Source of the DNA: Sulfobacillus harzensis
GTDB lineage: Bacteria; Bacillota; Sulfobacillia; Sulfobacillales; Sulfobacillaceae
Reading direction: 5' to 3'
DNA length: 59,326 nt
Assembly (NCBI RefSeq): GCF_012933365.1
Contig: NZ_JABBVZ010000017.1
Location: forward strand, 1-59,326
In this document: positions 8,193 through 16,828 of the stretch, in pieces
Layout of the letters: each line of letters opens with the position of its first letter
How positions within the stretch are numbered: the first letter of the stretch is position 1
Position numbers and translations under genes: made by a program
The notes under the pieces: model-generated
Told to the model about the DNA's origin: nothing
Seen by the model: only the letters and a program-made list of their open reading frames with translations
Database searches by the model: none

Positions 8193-9067
8193 GCAAACAG
8201 GGAAAACAAACGCCGATTACCTCAACCTGGAAGTCCTTCCGCCGCTTTGCGAAGACCCCGAAGGGCCACGTCCTGGGCGCGTTAATAGTGCTCACGCTGA
8301 TCGGAGGTTTCTTCCCCGCGGGACACTTGGGCATTCTGCATGCGATTGCCGCAGGAGCCACGGCTATTGTCTTTGACGCCATGGTAGCGTGGGTGCTCAA
8401 GCGAAAGGTGACCTTCTCAACCGGGGGACTCATTACCGGCCTTATCATAGCGGATGTTTTAAGCGGGCTTGCCCCGATTGCCATCGTCATGCTGACTACC
8501 ATGGTGGCGCTCGCCTCCAAGCACCTTCTGAAGCGTGGACGAAAGCCCATTTTCAATCCGGCGGCGGTGGGGCTTTTGGTATCCATTGGCGTGTTCTCCA
8601 CCGCGGAAAGCTGGTGGGCGGGCATGCCGCTCATGCCGCTTTGGACGCTGGGGCTGTTGCTGGCAGTGGGGGTGTTTGTCGCCATTCGGGTCAAGAAGTA
8701 CCTGCAAGTCCTTGCCTTTTTGGGCACCTATTTCACACTCATCTTGGTCATGGCGCTCTTGCATTTAGGGCTGCCGTCAGCAACGCCTGCCGACGCCCTG
8801 CGTTCGCCGTTTGTCAATTCGGCTCTCTTCTTGGGTTTCTTTATGTTGACGGATCCCCCCACTACGCCGGGAACCTTAGGTCAGCAAATTCCTTTTGCGG
8901 CGGTATCGGCCGCCGTGGCGGCCGTGCTCTTCGCGACGGTAGGCGGACTGACCTATCTTCTCATTGGTCTCTTGGCCGGCAACGGTTTGACCGCCTTGAT
9001 GGCACGCTCGCGAAAGCCCATCCAAACCACACGGCCCGTGGAACGGCAGACGGCTTCGGGCGTGTAG
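8189..9067 (+). CDS. RnfD/NqrB-like membrane electron-transport protein
   Basis: 292 residues, about eight membrane segments, related to the NqrB/RnfD subunit of Na+-pumping or Rnf redox complexes. Diagnostic stretches are KRGRKPIFNPAAVGLL in the middle and FFMLTDPPTTP near the C-terminus, both characteristic of RnfD/NqrB. It lacks an SGAT motif, so no covalent flavin is predicted on this subunit. Its start overlaps the apbE stop by four bases (ATGA). No other Rnf or Nqr genes are present here. It probably passes electrons across the membrane to the extracellular FMN protein; ion pumping is not shown. Confidence 0.8.
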   Translation: MSKQGKQTPITSTWKSFRRFAKTPKGHVLGALIVLTLIGGFFPAGHLGILHAIAAGATAIVFDAMVAWVLKRKVTFSTGGLITGLIIADVLSGLAPIAIVMLTTMVALASKHLLKRGRKPIFNPAAVGLLVSIGVFSTAESWWAGMPLMPLWTLGLLLAVGVFVAIRVKKYLQVLAFLGTYFTLILVMALLHLGLPSATPADALRSPFVNSALFLGFFMLTDPPTTPGTLGQQIPFAAVSAAVAAVLFATVGGLTYLLIGLLAGNGLTALMARSRKPIQTTRPVERQTASGV

Positions 9068-9422
9068 ATGGTCAATTGGGGAAGCTGGTACACGTCTGAA
9101 GCTTTAAGGCCGTGAACTTGTCTTCACAGGGAGAGGAACCGCGACTCCGAACGCGCTGAATGGGTTATCAACACCAGCGCAGGGGCACTGCTGGGGAAGG
9201 GGAGCGCCCCTGCGCATCGTTGGATCTATTACGGTGGGCGTTGGTTGTCGTTTTCTCGTGTTAATGCCGGAGTTGCCCGTGAAAATGTCGCCATAGTGGA
9301 CACGAGATTTTTGTGCCGTCCTAGGACAGCCAAATTTTTCCGGAGAAAACCATGGCCAAAAACTGATGCACGCCTCCGAACTTGTTAAAATGGGAAAAAC
9401 GAACGAAGAACGGGGGAGGAAC
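9068..9422. other. Gap with long-loop hairpin after the flavin module
   Basis: No gene is seen. GCGCAGGGGC (9177-9186) pairs perfectly with GCCCCTGCGC (9206-9215) across a 19-base loop, without a T-run. It may end the flavin operon inefficiently or mark an mRNA 3' end. The zinc-ribbon gene leader follows. Confidence 0.4.
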
Positions 9423-10106
9423 ATGGGTGAACGACAAGCCCGTCCACATCTGAGCTGCCCCAACTGCGGGGAAACGGTGTTGCCGGATGACGTCTTTTGC
9501 TTTCACTGCGGGCGCCGTCTAAAGGCCGCCCAGTCGTCTCCAAGACCGGTCCCGCGCCATATTGGCCTCTGGGCGTTGGCGCTGGTCGGTGTTCTTGCCT
9601 TAGTGGGGGCAGGCTACGTGATTCATCACCAGCAGCAGGCCCTTCAAGCCGCGCTTCAGCATCAGAATAGCCCAAAGGCTAAACACCGATCGGGTCGCGT
9701 CGTTCTGCATCCGGTGGTCACAACGACCACCAGCTACCCCGCTAATTTGCCGTCTTCGGCACACTGGACGGTTGAGGTCGAGACTTACCACAACGTGCAA
9801 CTCAGTTTGCGCCTGCCGACCAGCTTGGCCCATCTTAAAAAGAGCACCTCGAGCCAATGGGTCTGGGGCGATCCGTCATTTCCATACCAAGTCACATTAG
9901 GCGTTGCGTCATCCAAGCCGGGGGCAGCCTCGGTGTCCTTGGGAACCAACACGTGGGGAACGCCTATTGCGAAGAGTGGCTCCACCGCCCAACAGGACCT
10001 CTATATCAAATGGGCACCGGGCAACTGGGCAGAAGTGCTGATGACCGTGCCTTCGAAGGATGAAGGATGGTTGGGAGCCATAGCTGAGAGCGTTCGGGTT
10101 AGCTAG
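9423..10106 (+). CDS. Zinc-ribbon, single-pass membrane protein
   Basis: Unrecognised 227-residue protein. A zinc ribbon with two CxxC pairs (CPNC 12-15, CFHC 26-29) is followed by one membrane helix (about 47-67), a Gln/His-rich juxtamembrane stretch, a Thr-rich linker and a C-terminal domain of about 120 residues that is presumably extracellular. GGGAGGA stands just before ATG 9423. The zinc-ribbon plus membrane-helix layout is common in Gram-positive sensor-like proteins, but no partner can be named. It follows the flavin module in the same direction after a 355-base gap, so a link is possible but unproven. Confidence 0.7.
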   Translation: MGERQARPHLSCPNCGETVLPDDVFCFHCGRRLKAAQSSPRPVPRHIGLWALALVGVLALVGAGYVIHHQQQALQAALQHQNSPKAKHRSGRVVLHPVVTTTTSYPANLPSSAHWTVEVETYHNVQLSLRLPTSLAHLKKSTSSQWVWGDPSFPYQVTLGVASSKPGAASVSLGTNTWGTPIAKSGSTAQQDLYIKWAPGNWAEVLMTVPSKDEGWLGAIAESVRVS

Positions 10107-10359
10107 AGGACGGTGACAACGGCAAAGGGATGCCGCTCGCTGTATCTAACGTCGCATCACCAACCCGTGATGTTGGGGGAACTCTGGGTTTACGATATTC
10201 AGCAATCAGCTATCGGGAACAAGTGCGGGGTCATTCTCCGTCGCGCGTAGTTTCACGCGCCATCAAAAGAGGAGACCGAGTGTGTGGTTCCGCTTTTATC
10301 GGGTTATGAGCTGCTGCGCCTCGCGTTTTCTCAGGATCCTGGAAGTCTCTCGTGTCTAA

Positions 10360-10905
10360 TTAGCCTGAGGACTTGTTCCCACCTGAGGGCCCTTTCGAGG
10401 ACTCGCCTGACGTTCCCCCGGAGCTTCCCCCAGACTTAGATGATGTCGTTTGGCTACTGGACGATTTTTTCTGCACGGAAACTTTGCCGCTTGCCTCAAG
10501 TCGGGCTTCTTTGACATCTTTCAGCTTGACGCTGTTTTGGCGAAGCTCCATGAACAAGTCTGGCTTAGACATGCGCTGTCGCCGCATTGCATCTTCCTGT
10601 ATCTGGCCATTGGTAACAAGCGTGGTAGAGATACCTTGCGTAATTTTCTCCAGCCAACGAAAGCGAAGGTTGAACCAGGTCAGCAACCATTGCAGCACGC
10701 CTAGGGCGACAGTAATGGCGATGGCGTTGATGAGTGGTGTATGGGTATTCTCCATTCCCAAGGCTACCGCTTCACCAATCATGATGACAACCGCGTAGTC
10801 GAAGGGCCCCATTTTTCCCAGCGTACGCTTGCCCATCAGCCGAAACACCACCAGCGCGGTCAGCCATAAGATGGCTGTACGGCCCACCAATGCGATGACT
10901 TCCAC
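10360..10905 (-). CDS. DUF421-family membrane protein with Ser/Gly-rich tail
   Basis: 181 residues. Three N-terminal membrane segments including FRLMGKRTLGKMGPFDYAVV match the DUF421 (YetF/YcaP-like) signature. A short soluble part with QNSVKLKDVKEARLEASGKVSV follows. The protein ends in about 35 residues of Ser/Gly/Lys low-complexity sequence instead of the rest of the usual YetF-like domain. Function is unknown; some members occur in spore membranes. It is monocistronic and divergent from glnA. Confidence 0.75.
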   Translation of the reverse strand: MEVIALVGRTAILWLTALVVFRLMGKRTLGKMGPFDYAVVIMIGEAVALGMENTHTPLINAIAITVALGVLQWLLTWFNLRFRWLEKITQGISTTLVTNGQIQEDAMRRQRMSKPDLFMELRQNSVKLKDVKEARLEASGKVSVQKKSSSSQTTSSKSGGSSGGTSGESSKGPSGGNKSSG

Positions 10906-11006
10906 CAGATATTCGTCCTCCTTCGCCTGGCATCGCCACTAGCATGCAACGCCAAACACCGCCCTATGCGAATCGGCGCTTGGCATTCGTCTCCAGAGAA
11001 TGCATT

Positions 11007-11015
11007 TGCTAGAAT
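11007..11015 (+). promoter_or_regulatory. Extended -10 promoter of glnA
   Basis: TG-C-TAGAAT at 11007-11015 matches an extended -10 element (TGnTATAAT) and lies 27 bases before ATG 11043. No good -35 is seen, which extended -10 promoters tolerate. No GlnR-type operator was recognised. Confidence 0.4.
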
Positions 11016-11042
11016 GGCAGGAAGAGAACTGAGGGAGGACTT

Positions 11043-12350
11043 ATGACCAAAGACGAGGTCTTGGAGCAGGCGCGCGCCTTGCACGTCGATGTCGTGCGCC
11101 TGCAGTTTACCGATATCCTGGGAATTGTAAAAAACGTCGATATTCCGGTGAAATCGTTGGGCATGGCGTTGGATGGCCGCATGATGTTCGACGGGTCATC
11201 CATCGAAGGTTTTGTCCGCATTGAAGAGTCCGATATGTACCTCTTGCCGGATCCCAGCACGTTTGCCGTCTTGCCGGGGCGTGCACAGGCGGGCGTGACC
11301 GCCCGCTTAATGTGTGACATTGTCAATCCGGATGGCAGCCCCTTTGCGGGGTGTCCCCGCAGCGCCTTGAAGCGGGTGCTGGCCGAGGCCCGCGACTTGG
11401 GGTTTTCGATCACAGTTGCCCCCGAACCGGAATTTTTCTTGTTTGAGGGCACGGAGGCCCGCACGACCGATGAGGCCGGCTATTTTGATCTGTCTCCCAG
11501 CGATTTGGGCGAGGATGCCCGCCGTGATATTGTGCTGGCGATGGAGTCGATGGGCTACGCGATTGAAGCCACGCACCACGAAGTATCACCCGGACAGCAT
11601 GAAATTGACTTCCCGTATACCGACCCCTTGTACTGTGCTGACACCTTAATGACGTTTCGCGTGGTGGCGCGATTGGTGGCTCGCCAGCATGGCTTTCATG
11701 CCACCTTTATGCCCAAGCCCTTGGCAGGGGTTAATGGCTCCGGCCTTCATCTCCACCAGCGTCTCATGTCGGACCAGGGCAATGTCTTTTATGACGCCAA
11801 GCAACCCAACGGGGTGAGCCGGACTGCACTCCGCTACATCTCCGGATTAATGGCTCATGCCCGGGCGTTTACGGCTATCACCAACCCCTTGATCAATAGC
11901 TATAAGCGTCTGGTTCCTGGCTATGAGGCGCCGGTATACATTGCCTGGTCAATGGGCAACCGCAGTCCCATGGTGCGTGTGCCGCGGGGACGCGGCATGG
12001 AGACCGCCATCGAGGTGCGTTCACCGGACCCATCGTGCAATCCCTATCTGGGGTTGGCGGCCACTATTAAGTCCGGATTGGACGGTTTGAAGCATCGCTA
12101 TGAGCTGTCCGCCCCCATTTCCCGAAACATTTACCGCATGAACGACGCGGAGCGTCGGGAACTCGGCATCGAGCGGCTTCCGGAAGATTTGGAGGAAGCG
12201 CTGGACGCCTTAGAGGGCGACCGTGTGGTTTGGGATGCGCTCGGCGATCATATCGCCCAGCGGTTTATTGAGGCTAAACGGCTGGAGTGGGACGTCTACC
12301 GGCATGAGGTTCATCAGTGGGAACTGGACCAATACCTGCGCATGTATTAG
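11043..12350 (+). CDS. glnA: Glutamine synthetase type I (GSI-alpha)
   Basis: Makes glutamine from glutamate, ammonia and ATP in the cytoplasm. At 435 residues it has the GSI-alpha length, without the adenylylation insert. Visible landmarks: MFDGSSIEGFVRIEESDMY (about 48-66) with the Arg59 loop that mediates glutamine feedback in Bacillus-type enzymes, EPEFFLFE, the HLHQ catalytic loop in NGSGLHLHQRL, NRSPMVRVP, and a VHQWELDQYLRMY C-terminus. GAGGGAGG precedes ATG 11043. It is monocistronic with a likely extended -10 promoter. Its stop overlaps the stop of the convergent kelch gene by four bases. Confidence 0.97.
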   Translation: MTKDEVLEQARALHVDVVRLQFTDILGIVKNVDIPVKSLGMALDGRMMFDGSSIEGFVRIEESDMYLLPDPSTFAVLPGRAQAGVTARLMCDIVNPDGSPFAGCPRSALKRVLAEARDLGFSITVAPEPEFFLFEGTEARTTDEAGYFDLSPSDLGEDARRDIVLAMESMGYAIEATHHEVSPGQHEIDFPYTDPLYCADTLMTFRVVARLVARQHGFHATFMPKPLAGVNGSGLHLHQRLMSDQGNVFYDAKQPNGVSRTALRYISGLMAHARAFTAITNPLINSYKRLVPGYEAPVYIAWSMGNRSPMVRVPRGRGMETAIEVRSPDPSCNPYLGLAATIKSGLDGLKHRYELSAPISRNIYRMNDAERRELGIERLPEDLEEALDALEGDRVVWDALGDHIAQRFIEAKRLEWDVYRHEVHQWELDQYLRMY

Positions 12351-13384
12351 CCCTGAAGACGAATGGTCCAAAGACTGTTCAAAGCGCCCTGGGGACCCTC
12401 GCCGCCCACCCATAGCGCTTGGCCGGCACTTGTCGACACCAGAGCACCGTAGCCGGCGGGTTCTGGCAATGATGGCGCCGCCTGCCACCGGTGCAGGTCG
12501 GCGTTGTACCAATAGGCTTGGCTGGTCCAGCCAGATGCGGTCTGACCGCCGGCCACCAAGAGCCGTCCGCCCACCACCGCGGCCTCCGCATATTGCATGG
12601 CCAAGGGATAGGGCGGGAGCGATGTCATCGATCCAGATTTCAGATTATAGGCTTCAGCATCATTGGTGTAGGACCCGGAGGCCGTCAACCCACCCACAAC
12701 ATAAAGGGTGTGCGCGCTTCGCGCCACGGCGGCGTAACGTACGCCCTGAGGAAGTCGAGCGAACACATGTGCGGGCTGGCCCGGCGAGTACGACCAAATG
12801 GTGTTTGAAGGCGCTCCGAGATTGTGGCCCCCGACAATGAGAGTGCGTGCGCCATCGGGGACCGCCGCAAGATCTGACAGAGGGAGAGGCAGCGGTTGTT
12901 CCGGGGTTGCGGGGGCCATCCGCGGAAGCGGCAGACGAAAGGTTTGAGCGCTTGAGGCGAATGTGCCGCCGCCTAAGACCAAAAGGCTTTGATCCCAGGG
13001 AACCGCGGCCAAGTCATGAAGTGGGGTGGGAAGTGTGGTAGGACTGGGCGATACGTTTTGAACGGCGCCCGCGGAACTTACCTGAAGCTCGACAATTTGA
13101 TTGCTGCTGGAGTCATTCACCAGGCCGCCCAACACAAAGACTTGCTGTCCGCCGGATACGGCTGCCAGGCCCATGGTCCGGTGAGGCAAGGTTAAGCGGG
13201 ATAGCGACCATCCACTCCACCGGGGAGACGGCTTGACTGGGGTCGGATGTTTGGGCGGCAATGCCGCTCGGTGGACGGGAGGCTTTCCCGTCTTGTGCGT
13301 GAGCATCAGGCTTATGACCACGAGGAAAAAGACCGTAAGCAACAGCCAGAAGCGACCGACAGGGCGCCGTGAGCGACGTGACAT
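12347..13384 (-). CDS. Membrane-anchored kelch-repeat protein
   Basis: 345 residues: basic N-terminus, one membrane anchor (about 12-28), a Pro-rich spacer, then six kelch-type repeats, each with a GG pair (VFVLGG, LLVLGG, LIVGG, LYVVGG, LLVAGG, LWVGGE), which should fold as a beta-propeller outside the cell. The role is probably binding of a protein or carbohydrate, but no ligand is known. GGAGGG lies six bases before ATG 13384. A TACAAT box upstream on the minus strand could be the -10. It is divergent from the FUSC exporter and convergent with glnA. Confidence 0.85.
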   Translation of the reverse strand: MSRRSRRPVGRFWLLLTVFFLVVISLMLTHKTGKPPVHRAALPPKHPTPVKPSPRWSGWSLSRLTLPHRTMGLAAVSGGQQVFVLGGLVNDSSSNQIVELQVSSAGAVQNVSPSPTTLPTPLHDLAAVPWDQSLLVLGGGTFASSAQTFRLPLPRMAPATPEQPLPLPLSDLAAVPDGARTLIVGGHNLGAPSNTIWSYSPGQPAHVFARLPQGVRYAAVARSAHTLYVVGGLTASGSYTNDAEAYNLKSGSMTSLPPYPLAMQYAEAAVVGGRLLVAGGQTASGWTSQAYWYNADLHRWQAAPSLPEPAGYGALVSTSAGQALWVGGEGPQGALNSLWTIRLQG

Positions 13385-13464
13385 GAGGTTCCCTCCAGAA
13401 TATCGCCTATTGTATCGCACCCGTGGGGGATTGCATACGTTCCGGGGAAAGGAGGACACACGCG

Positions 13465-15414
13465 ATGTGGAAGCCATTTCTCGACCGTCTTTTTCGGGAT
13501 TTGCTGTCTCATGACCTGGCCGAGTTGAACTGGCAGGTTGGGCTCAGAAACGCGCTCGGGATTGTCCTGCCGCTGTTCTTCGGGCTGATCTTTCACGCGA
13601 TTCCCACCGCCGTGGTCATGACGGTCGGGGCCATCGTCACAGGCTTTGCCGGAATGTCGGGAACCTGGCAGAAACGGTCCCGCATCATGCTGTACGCTAT
13701 CGTGTGGGTGTCGCTAACCACGTTTTTGGGAAGCGTGGCGGGAGCGCAAGCCTTGTTGGCGGGCGGCTTGGTCGTGCTGAGTGGAGGGATGGCGGGCATC
13801 TTGGCCGCGGTGAGTCCCGAGTTAGCGCTTATTGGTACGCTGGCTACCAATGCTCTCATTATTTTCTCCGGCCTTGCCATACCGATGGCGGATGCCGTGC
13901 CTACGGCGCTTAAGGTGATGGCGGGGGGCCTGCTGCAGTTAATCTTGATGCTGGCCACGGTTCCTTGGCAGCCTCAGGCTGACGGAACGGCGAGCCTTCG
14001 TCGGCTGTGTTGGCAGCTGGCGTCCTATGCGTTGTGCCCAGAACGGAGTGTTGACCTTCGCGTGGCGCGGGCCCTCATTACCGCCGAGAACCGCATTGGG
14101 GACCGGGCCATTTCTCCCCAAAAGCGCTGGCGATTGGCGACGCTGCTTCGTCGCCTGGACACGGCCCGGAGCGATTTGGTTTCGCTGCATCATGATGAGA
14201 ACTTGGGGGAATATCGGGAGATTCTCTTACACCACGTATCCCAATTGCTCAAAGGGTGGAGTCGGCGCCTTTCCACCGACCCCGCGTCGTCGCTGTCTTT
14301 GGACTCTCTCGAACCGCTTCTAGCGCTGGATGAACAATTGAAAACCGAGGTGGGTCCCGCTTTTGCACGGGCGCATCATTTGATTAGCACCTTGGCTTCC
14401 ATTCCCCAGGCGGGAATCGATCCCGAAGCGGAAGTCAGCTTGGAGCGCTGGAGCATGCCAGCCGTCCAGAGTCTGGTGGCGACCATTAGGGAGAACCTGT
14501 CTCTCCGCCGTTCCGCCTTTCGCCATTCTGTGCGGATTATGGGCACACTGGCGCTGGGCCTCTTGGTGGAGCATCTTTTTCACCTGCCGCGCGGGTATTG
14601 GGTGGTGCTGACCACCATGGTGGTGCTGAAGGCCGACTTCTTTTCCACCATCGGCCGGGGACTGGCGCGGGTTGTGGGCACTGCCGCCGGTGTGGTGGCC
14701 GGGACGTTGGTGGTTGTGGGGTTCCATGATCTGGTCATCGGGATTCTGGTGGCGATGGTGGTGTTCGCCCTGGCGATGTACGCCATCATCAATGTCAACT
14801 ACACCGTCTTTTCCATGGTGGTGAGCGCGGAAATTGTCTTGCTGCTGTCCTTTTTTGAGCGGGTCCCACCCTTCTTGGCCATGGCCGACCGCTTGAGCGA
14901 TACGGTCATCGGCAGCGCCCTGGCCTTGTTTGCCTTCACGGTGTTTCCCACCTGGCAACGCGAGGAAGTTCCGAAGACTCTGGGCGACCTGGTGAGTTCC
15001 GAGGCGCGCTACTTGGCCGCCATCCTTGATGGCACCAGGCCGGCTTTGGCGCGGCGCGACACGCGGGTCGCCCGTGCGGCTGCCGCAGCCTCGCTTGATC
15101 ATGCGGTCAACGAGCCGGCCAAGGGGTTATTAGACCGGTCGGACGCGCTGCGACTGATGGACGTGCTGCACAACTTGGCCGATTTGCTGATGGAATTGGA
15201 GGTGACCGATTCGGTCACGCTAGCGGCAGCGCGCCCCATGTTGCAACCGGGTGTGGAGCGGTTGCAACAACTAGCCGAGGTGCTGTACCGCTGGCCGACG
15301 GCATCGCCAGAGCCCGCGGAGTCGGAGATGCCGGCCAATCCGCTGGCTGGCCGCTTGGAGAGGCTTCTCGGGGAAGCGGAGGCAGTTCTTGTCGTAGCCA
15401 AGCCCATGATATGA
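13465..15414 (+). CDS. FUSC-family membrane transporter (aromatic-acid exporter-like)
   Basis: 649 residues with two blocks of about six membrane segments (roughly 20-180 and 355-510) separated and followed by soluble helical regions. This is the layout of the FUSC/YccS/AaeB family, which exports fusaric acid or hydroxylated aromatic acids. AAAGGAGG lies about ten bases before ATG 13465. It is the first gene of a tight run with a HAD phosphatase starting 28 bases later. The substrate is unknown. Confidence 0.8.
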   Translation: MWKPFLDRLFRDLLSHDLAELNWQVGLRNALGIVLPLFFGLIFHAIPTAVVMTVGAIVTGFAGMSGTWQKRSRIMLYAIVWVSLTTFLGSVAGAQALLAGGLVVLSGGMAGILAAVSPELALIGTLATNALIIFSGLAIPMADAVPTALKVMAGGLLQLILMLATVPWQPQADGTASLRRLCWQLASYALCPERSVDLRVARALITAENRIGDRAISPQKRWRLATLLRRLDTARSDLVSLHHDENLGEYREILLHHVSQLLKGWSRRLSTDPASSLSLDSLEPLLALDEQLKTEVGPAFARAHHLISTLASIPQAGIDPEAEVSLERWSMPAVQSLVATIRENLSLRRSAFRHSVRIMGTLALGLLVEHLFHLPRGYWVVLTTMVVLKADFFSTIGRGLARVVGTAAGVVAGTLVVVGFHDLVIGILVAMVVFALAMYAIINVNYTVFSMVVSAEIVLLLSFFERVPPFLAMADRLSDTVIGSALALFAFTVFPTWQREEVPKTLGDLVSSEARYLAAILDGTRPALARRDTRVARAAAAASLDHAVNEPAKGLLDRSDALRLMDVLHNLADLLMELEVTDSVTLAAARPMLQPGVERLQQLAEVLYRWPTASPEPAESEMPANPLAGRLERLLGEAEAVLVVAKPMI

Positions 15415-15442
15415 TATAAGAAGCATGAGGAGGGCTTGGGGA

Positions 15443-16105
15443 GTGTGGCAGTTTCTCTTTGACTTTGATGGAACCATTCTTGACACCACTGATCTCATCT
15501 TGAAGAGTTTCGCGCACACCTTTGAGACCGGATTGGGGGAATCCATTTCTCGGGAGGAACTGCTAGTCCACTTTGGGCGCCCTTTGGCGGAACAGTTCCG
15601 CATCATGCGGCCGGCCTTGTCGGACGCCGAGATTGAGCGGCTGGTGGCCATCTACCGTGAACATAATGAGATCACCCACGATGAGCTGGTGTCTATTGTC
15701 CCGGGGGCTGATGCGGGACTCCGACGGCTTAAGGCGTTGGGTTTTCCGCTCGGGATTGTGACCTCCAAGCGGCTTAATATGACCGAGCAGGGATTGAAGG
15801 GCGCGGGTCTTTTTGATTTGTTTGACGTCATTGTGCATATGGACAGCACACCGAATCATAAGCCGCACCCGGAACCCGTTCAGCATGCGCTTAAGATTAT
15901 GGGTGGCGCTCCGGAGAGAGCGGCTTACGTGGGGGACAGTCCGTACGATATGGCAGCCGGGCGCGCGGCGGGAGTCAGGACCCTCGGGCTCATCTACAAT
16001 ACCTTTAGTGAACCGGTCCTGCGTGAAGCCGGCGCTGACGTGATTGCGCATGACTGGGAACAGGTTGTCGAGACGCTATTAGGATGGGCGAAATCTAACC
16101 AATGA
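15443..16105 (+). CDS. HAD phosphatase, PpaX-like pyrophosphatase
   Basis: 220 residues. HAD motif I is LFDFDGTILDT right at the N-terminus, motif II lies in GIVTSKR, motif III Lys in NHKPHPEP, and motif IV in YVGDSPYDM. Size and sequence match PpaX/Gph-type phosphatases; PpaX hydrolyses pyrophosphate released by HPr kinase/phosphorylase, but phosphoglycolate or other small phosphates are possible. AGGAGGG at 15428-15434 is eight bases before GTG 15443. ATG 15425 has no ribosome site, so GTG is chosen. It sits in an operon-like run from FUSC to OsmC. Confidence 0.8.
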   Translation: MWQFLFDFDGTILDTTDLILKSFAHTFETGLGESISREELLVHFGRPLAEQFRIMRPALSDAEIERLVAIYREHNEITHDELVSIVPGADAGLRRLKALGFPLGIVTSKRLNMTEQGLKGAGLFDLFDVIVHMDSTPNHKPHPEPVQHALKIMGGAPERAAYVGDSPYDMAAGRAAGVRTLGLIYNTFSEPVLREAGADVIAHDWEQVVETLLGWAKSNQ

Positions 16106-16117
16106 GGTGACGTTCTT

Positions 16118-16828
16118 ATGGAATTGCAAGGTGCCGTCATTACTTGGCTCGGACATGCTACATTTCTGATTGACACACCCGGGCAAAAGACGATAGTCAT
16201 CGACCCATGGCTGGCCGAAAACCCCAAGTGCCCTGAGGAATACAAGAACTTGGATCGGGCCGACATCATTCTGATCACCCACGGTCACTTCGACCACATG
16301 GGCGGCGCGGCCGCCCTAGCCAAGAAGACGGGGGCTCAGGTGGTCAGCAACTTTGAGATTGGCTCGTTTTTGGCCTCGCAAGGAGTCGAGAACACCGTTG
16401 GCATGAACAAGGGAGGGACGGTGTCGTTCGGCGACATCAAGGTGACCATGGTCCATGCGGATCACTCCTCCGGGATTACCACGGCGGATGGCACCACCGT
16501 GTACGGCGGTGAGGCCAGCGGCTTTGTGGTCACGTTGGAAAACGGCCTAACCCTGTATCATGCCGGCGACACCAACGTGTTCTCGGATATGAGCCTGATT
16601 CGTGAGTTGTACGCTCCCGATGTGGTGTTGCTGCCTATCGGCGGTCATTTCACCATGAGCCCCAAGGAAGCAGCTTACGCCGTCAAGCTGCTGAAGCCCA
16701 AAGCGGTCATCCCGATGCACTACGGCACGTTTGAGGCGCTCACGGGAACACCGGAAGCGCTGAAGGACTTGTTGGCCGGCGAGCCGGTCGAAGTGCTCGC
16801 CCTCAGTCCGGGCGGCCAATGCCGGTAG
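16118..16828 (+). CDS. Metal-dependent hydrolase, UPF0173 (metallo-beta-lactamase fold)
   Basis: 236 residues, the full length of UPF0173/YtkL-type hydrolases. Metal ligands are in ITHGHFDHMGG, then His in VHADHSSG, the Asp in LYHAGDTN, and His in IPMHYGTF. The fold binds two metal ions and hydrolyses esters or phosphodiesters, but the physiological substrate is unknown. It starts 12 bases after the HAD gene, and its end overlaps the nuclease-like gene by 10 bases, so the two are probably translationally coupled. Confidence 0.88.
   Translation: MELQGAVITWLGHATFLIDTPGQKTIVIDPWLAENPKCPEEYKNLDRADIILITHGHFDHMGGAAALAKKTGAQVVSNFEIGSFLASQGVENTVGMNKGGTVSFGDIKVTMVHADHSSGITTADGTTVYGGEASGFVVTLENGLTLYHAGDTNVFSDMSLIRELYAPDVVLLPIGGHFTMSPKEAAYAVKLLKPKAVIPMHYGTFEALTGTPEALKDLLAGEPVEVLALSPGGQCR

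Noticed and set aside
8389..9099. Second frame on the plus strand inside the RnfD-like gene
   Set aside because: The product is His/Gly/Arg-rich without membrane segments, a frame-shifted shadow of the real gene.
14320..15102. 260-codon minus-strand frame inside the FUSC gene
   Set aside because: It is rich in His, Gln and Gly, as expected from an antisense frame of membrane-protein codons, and no ribosome site is present.
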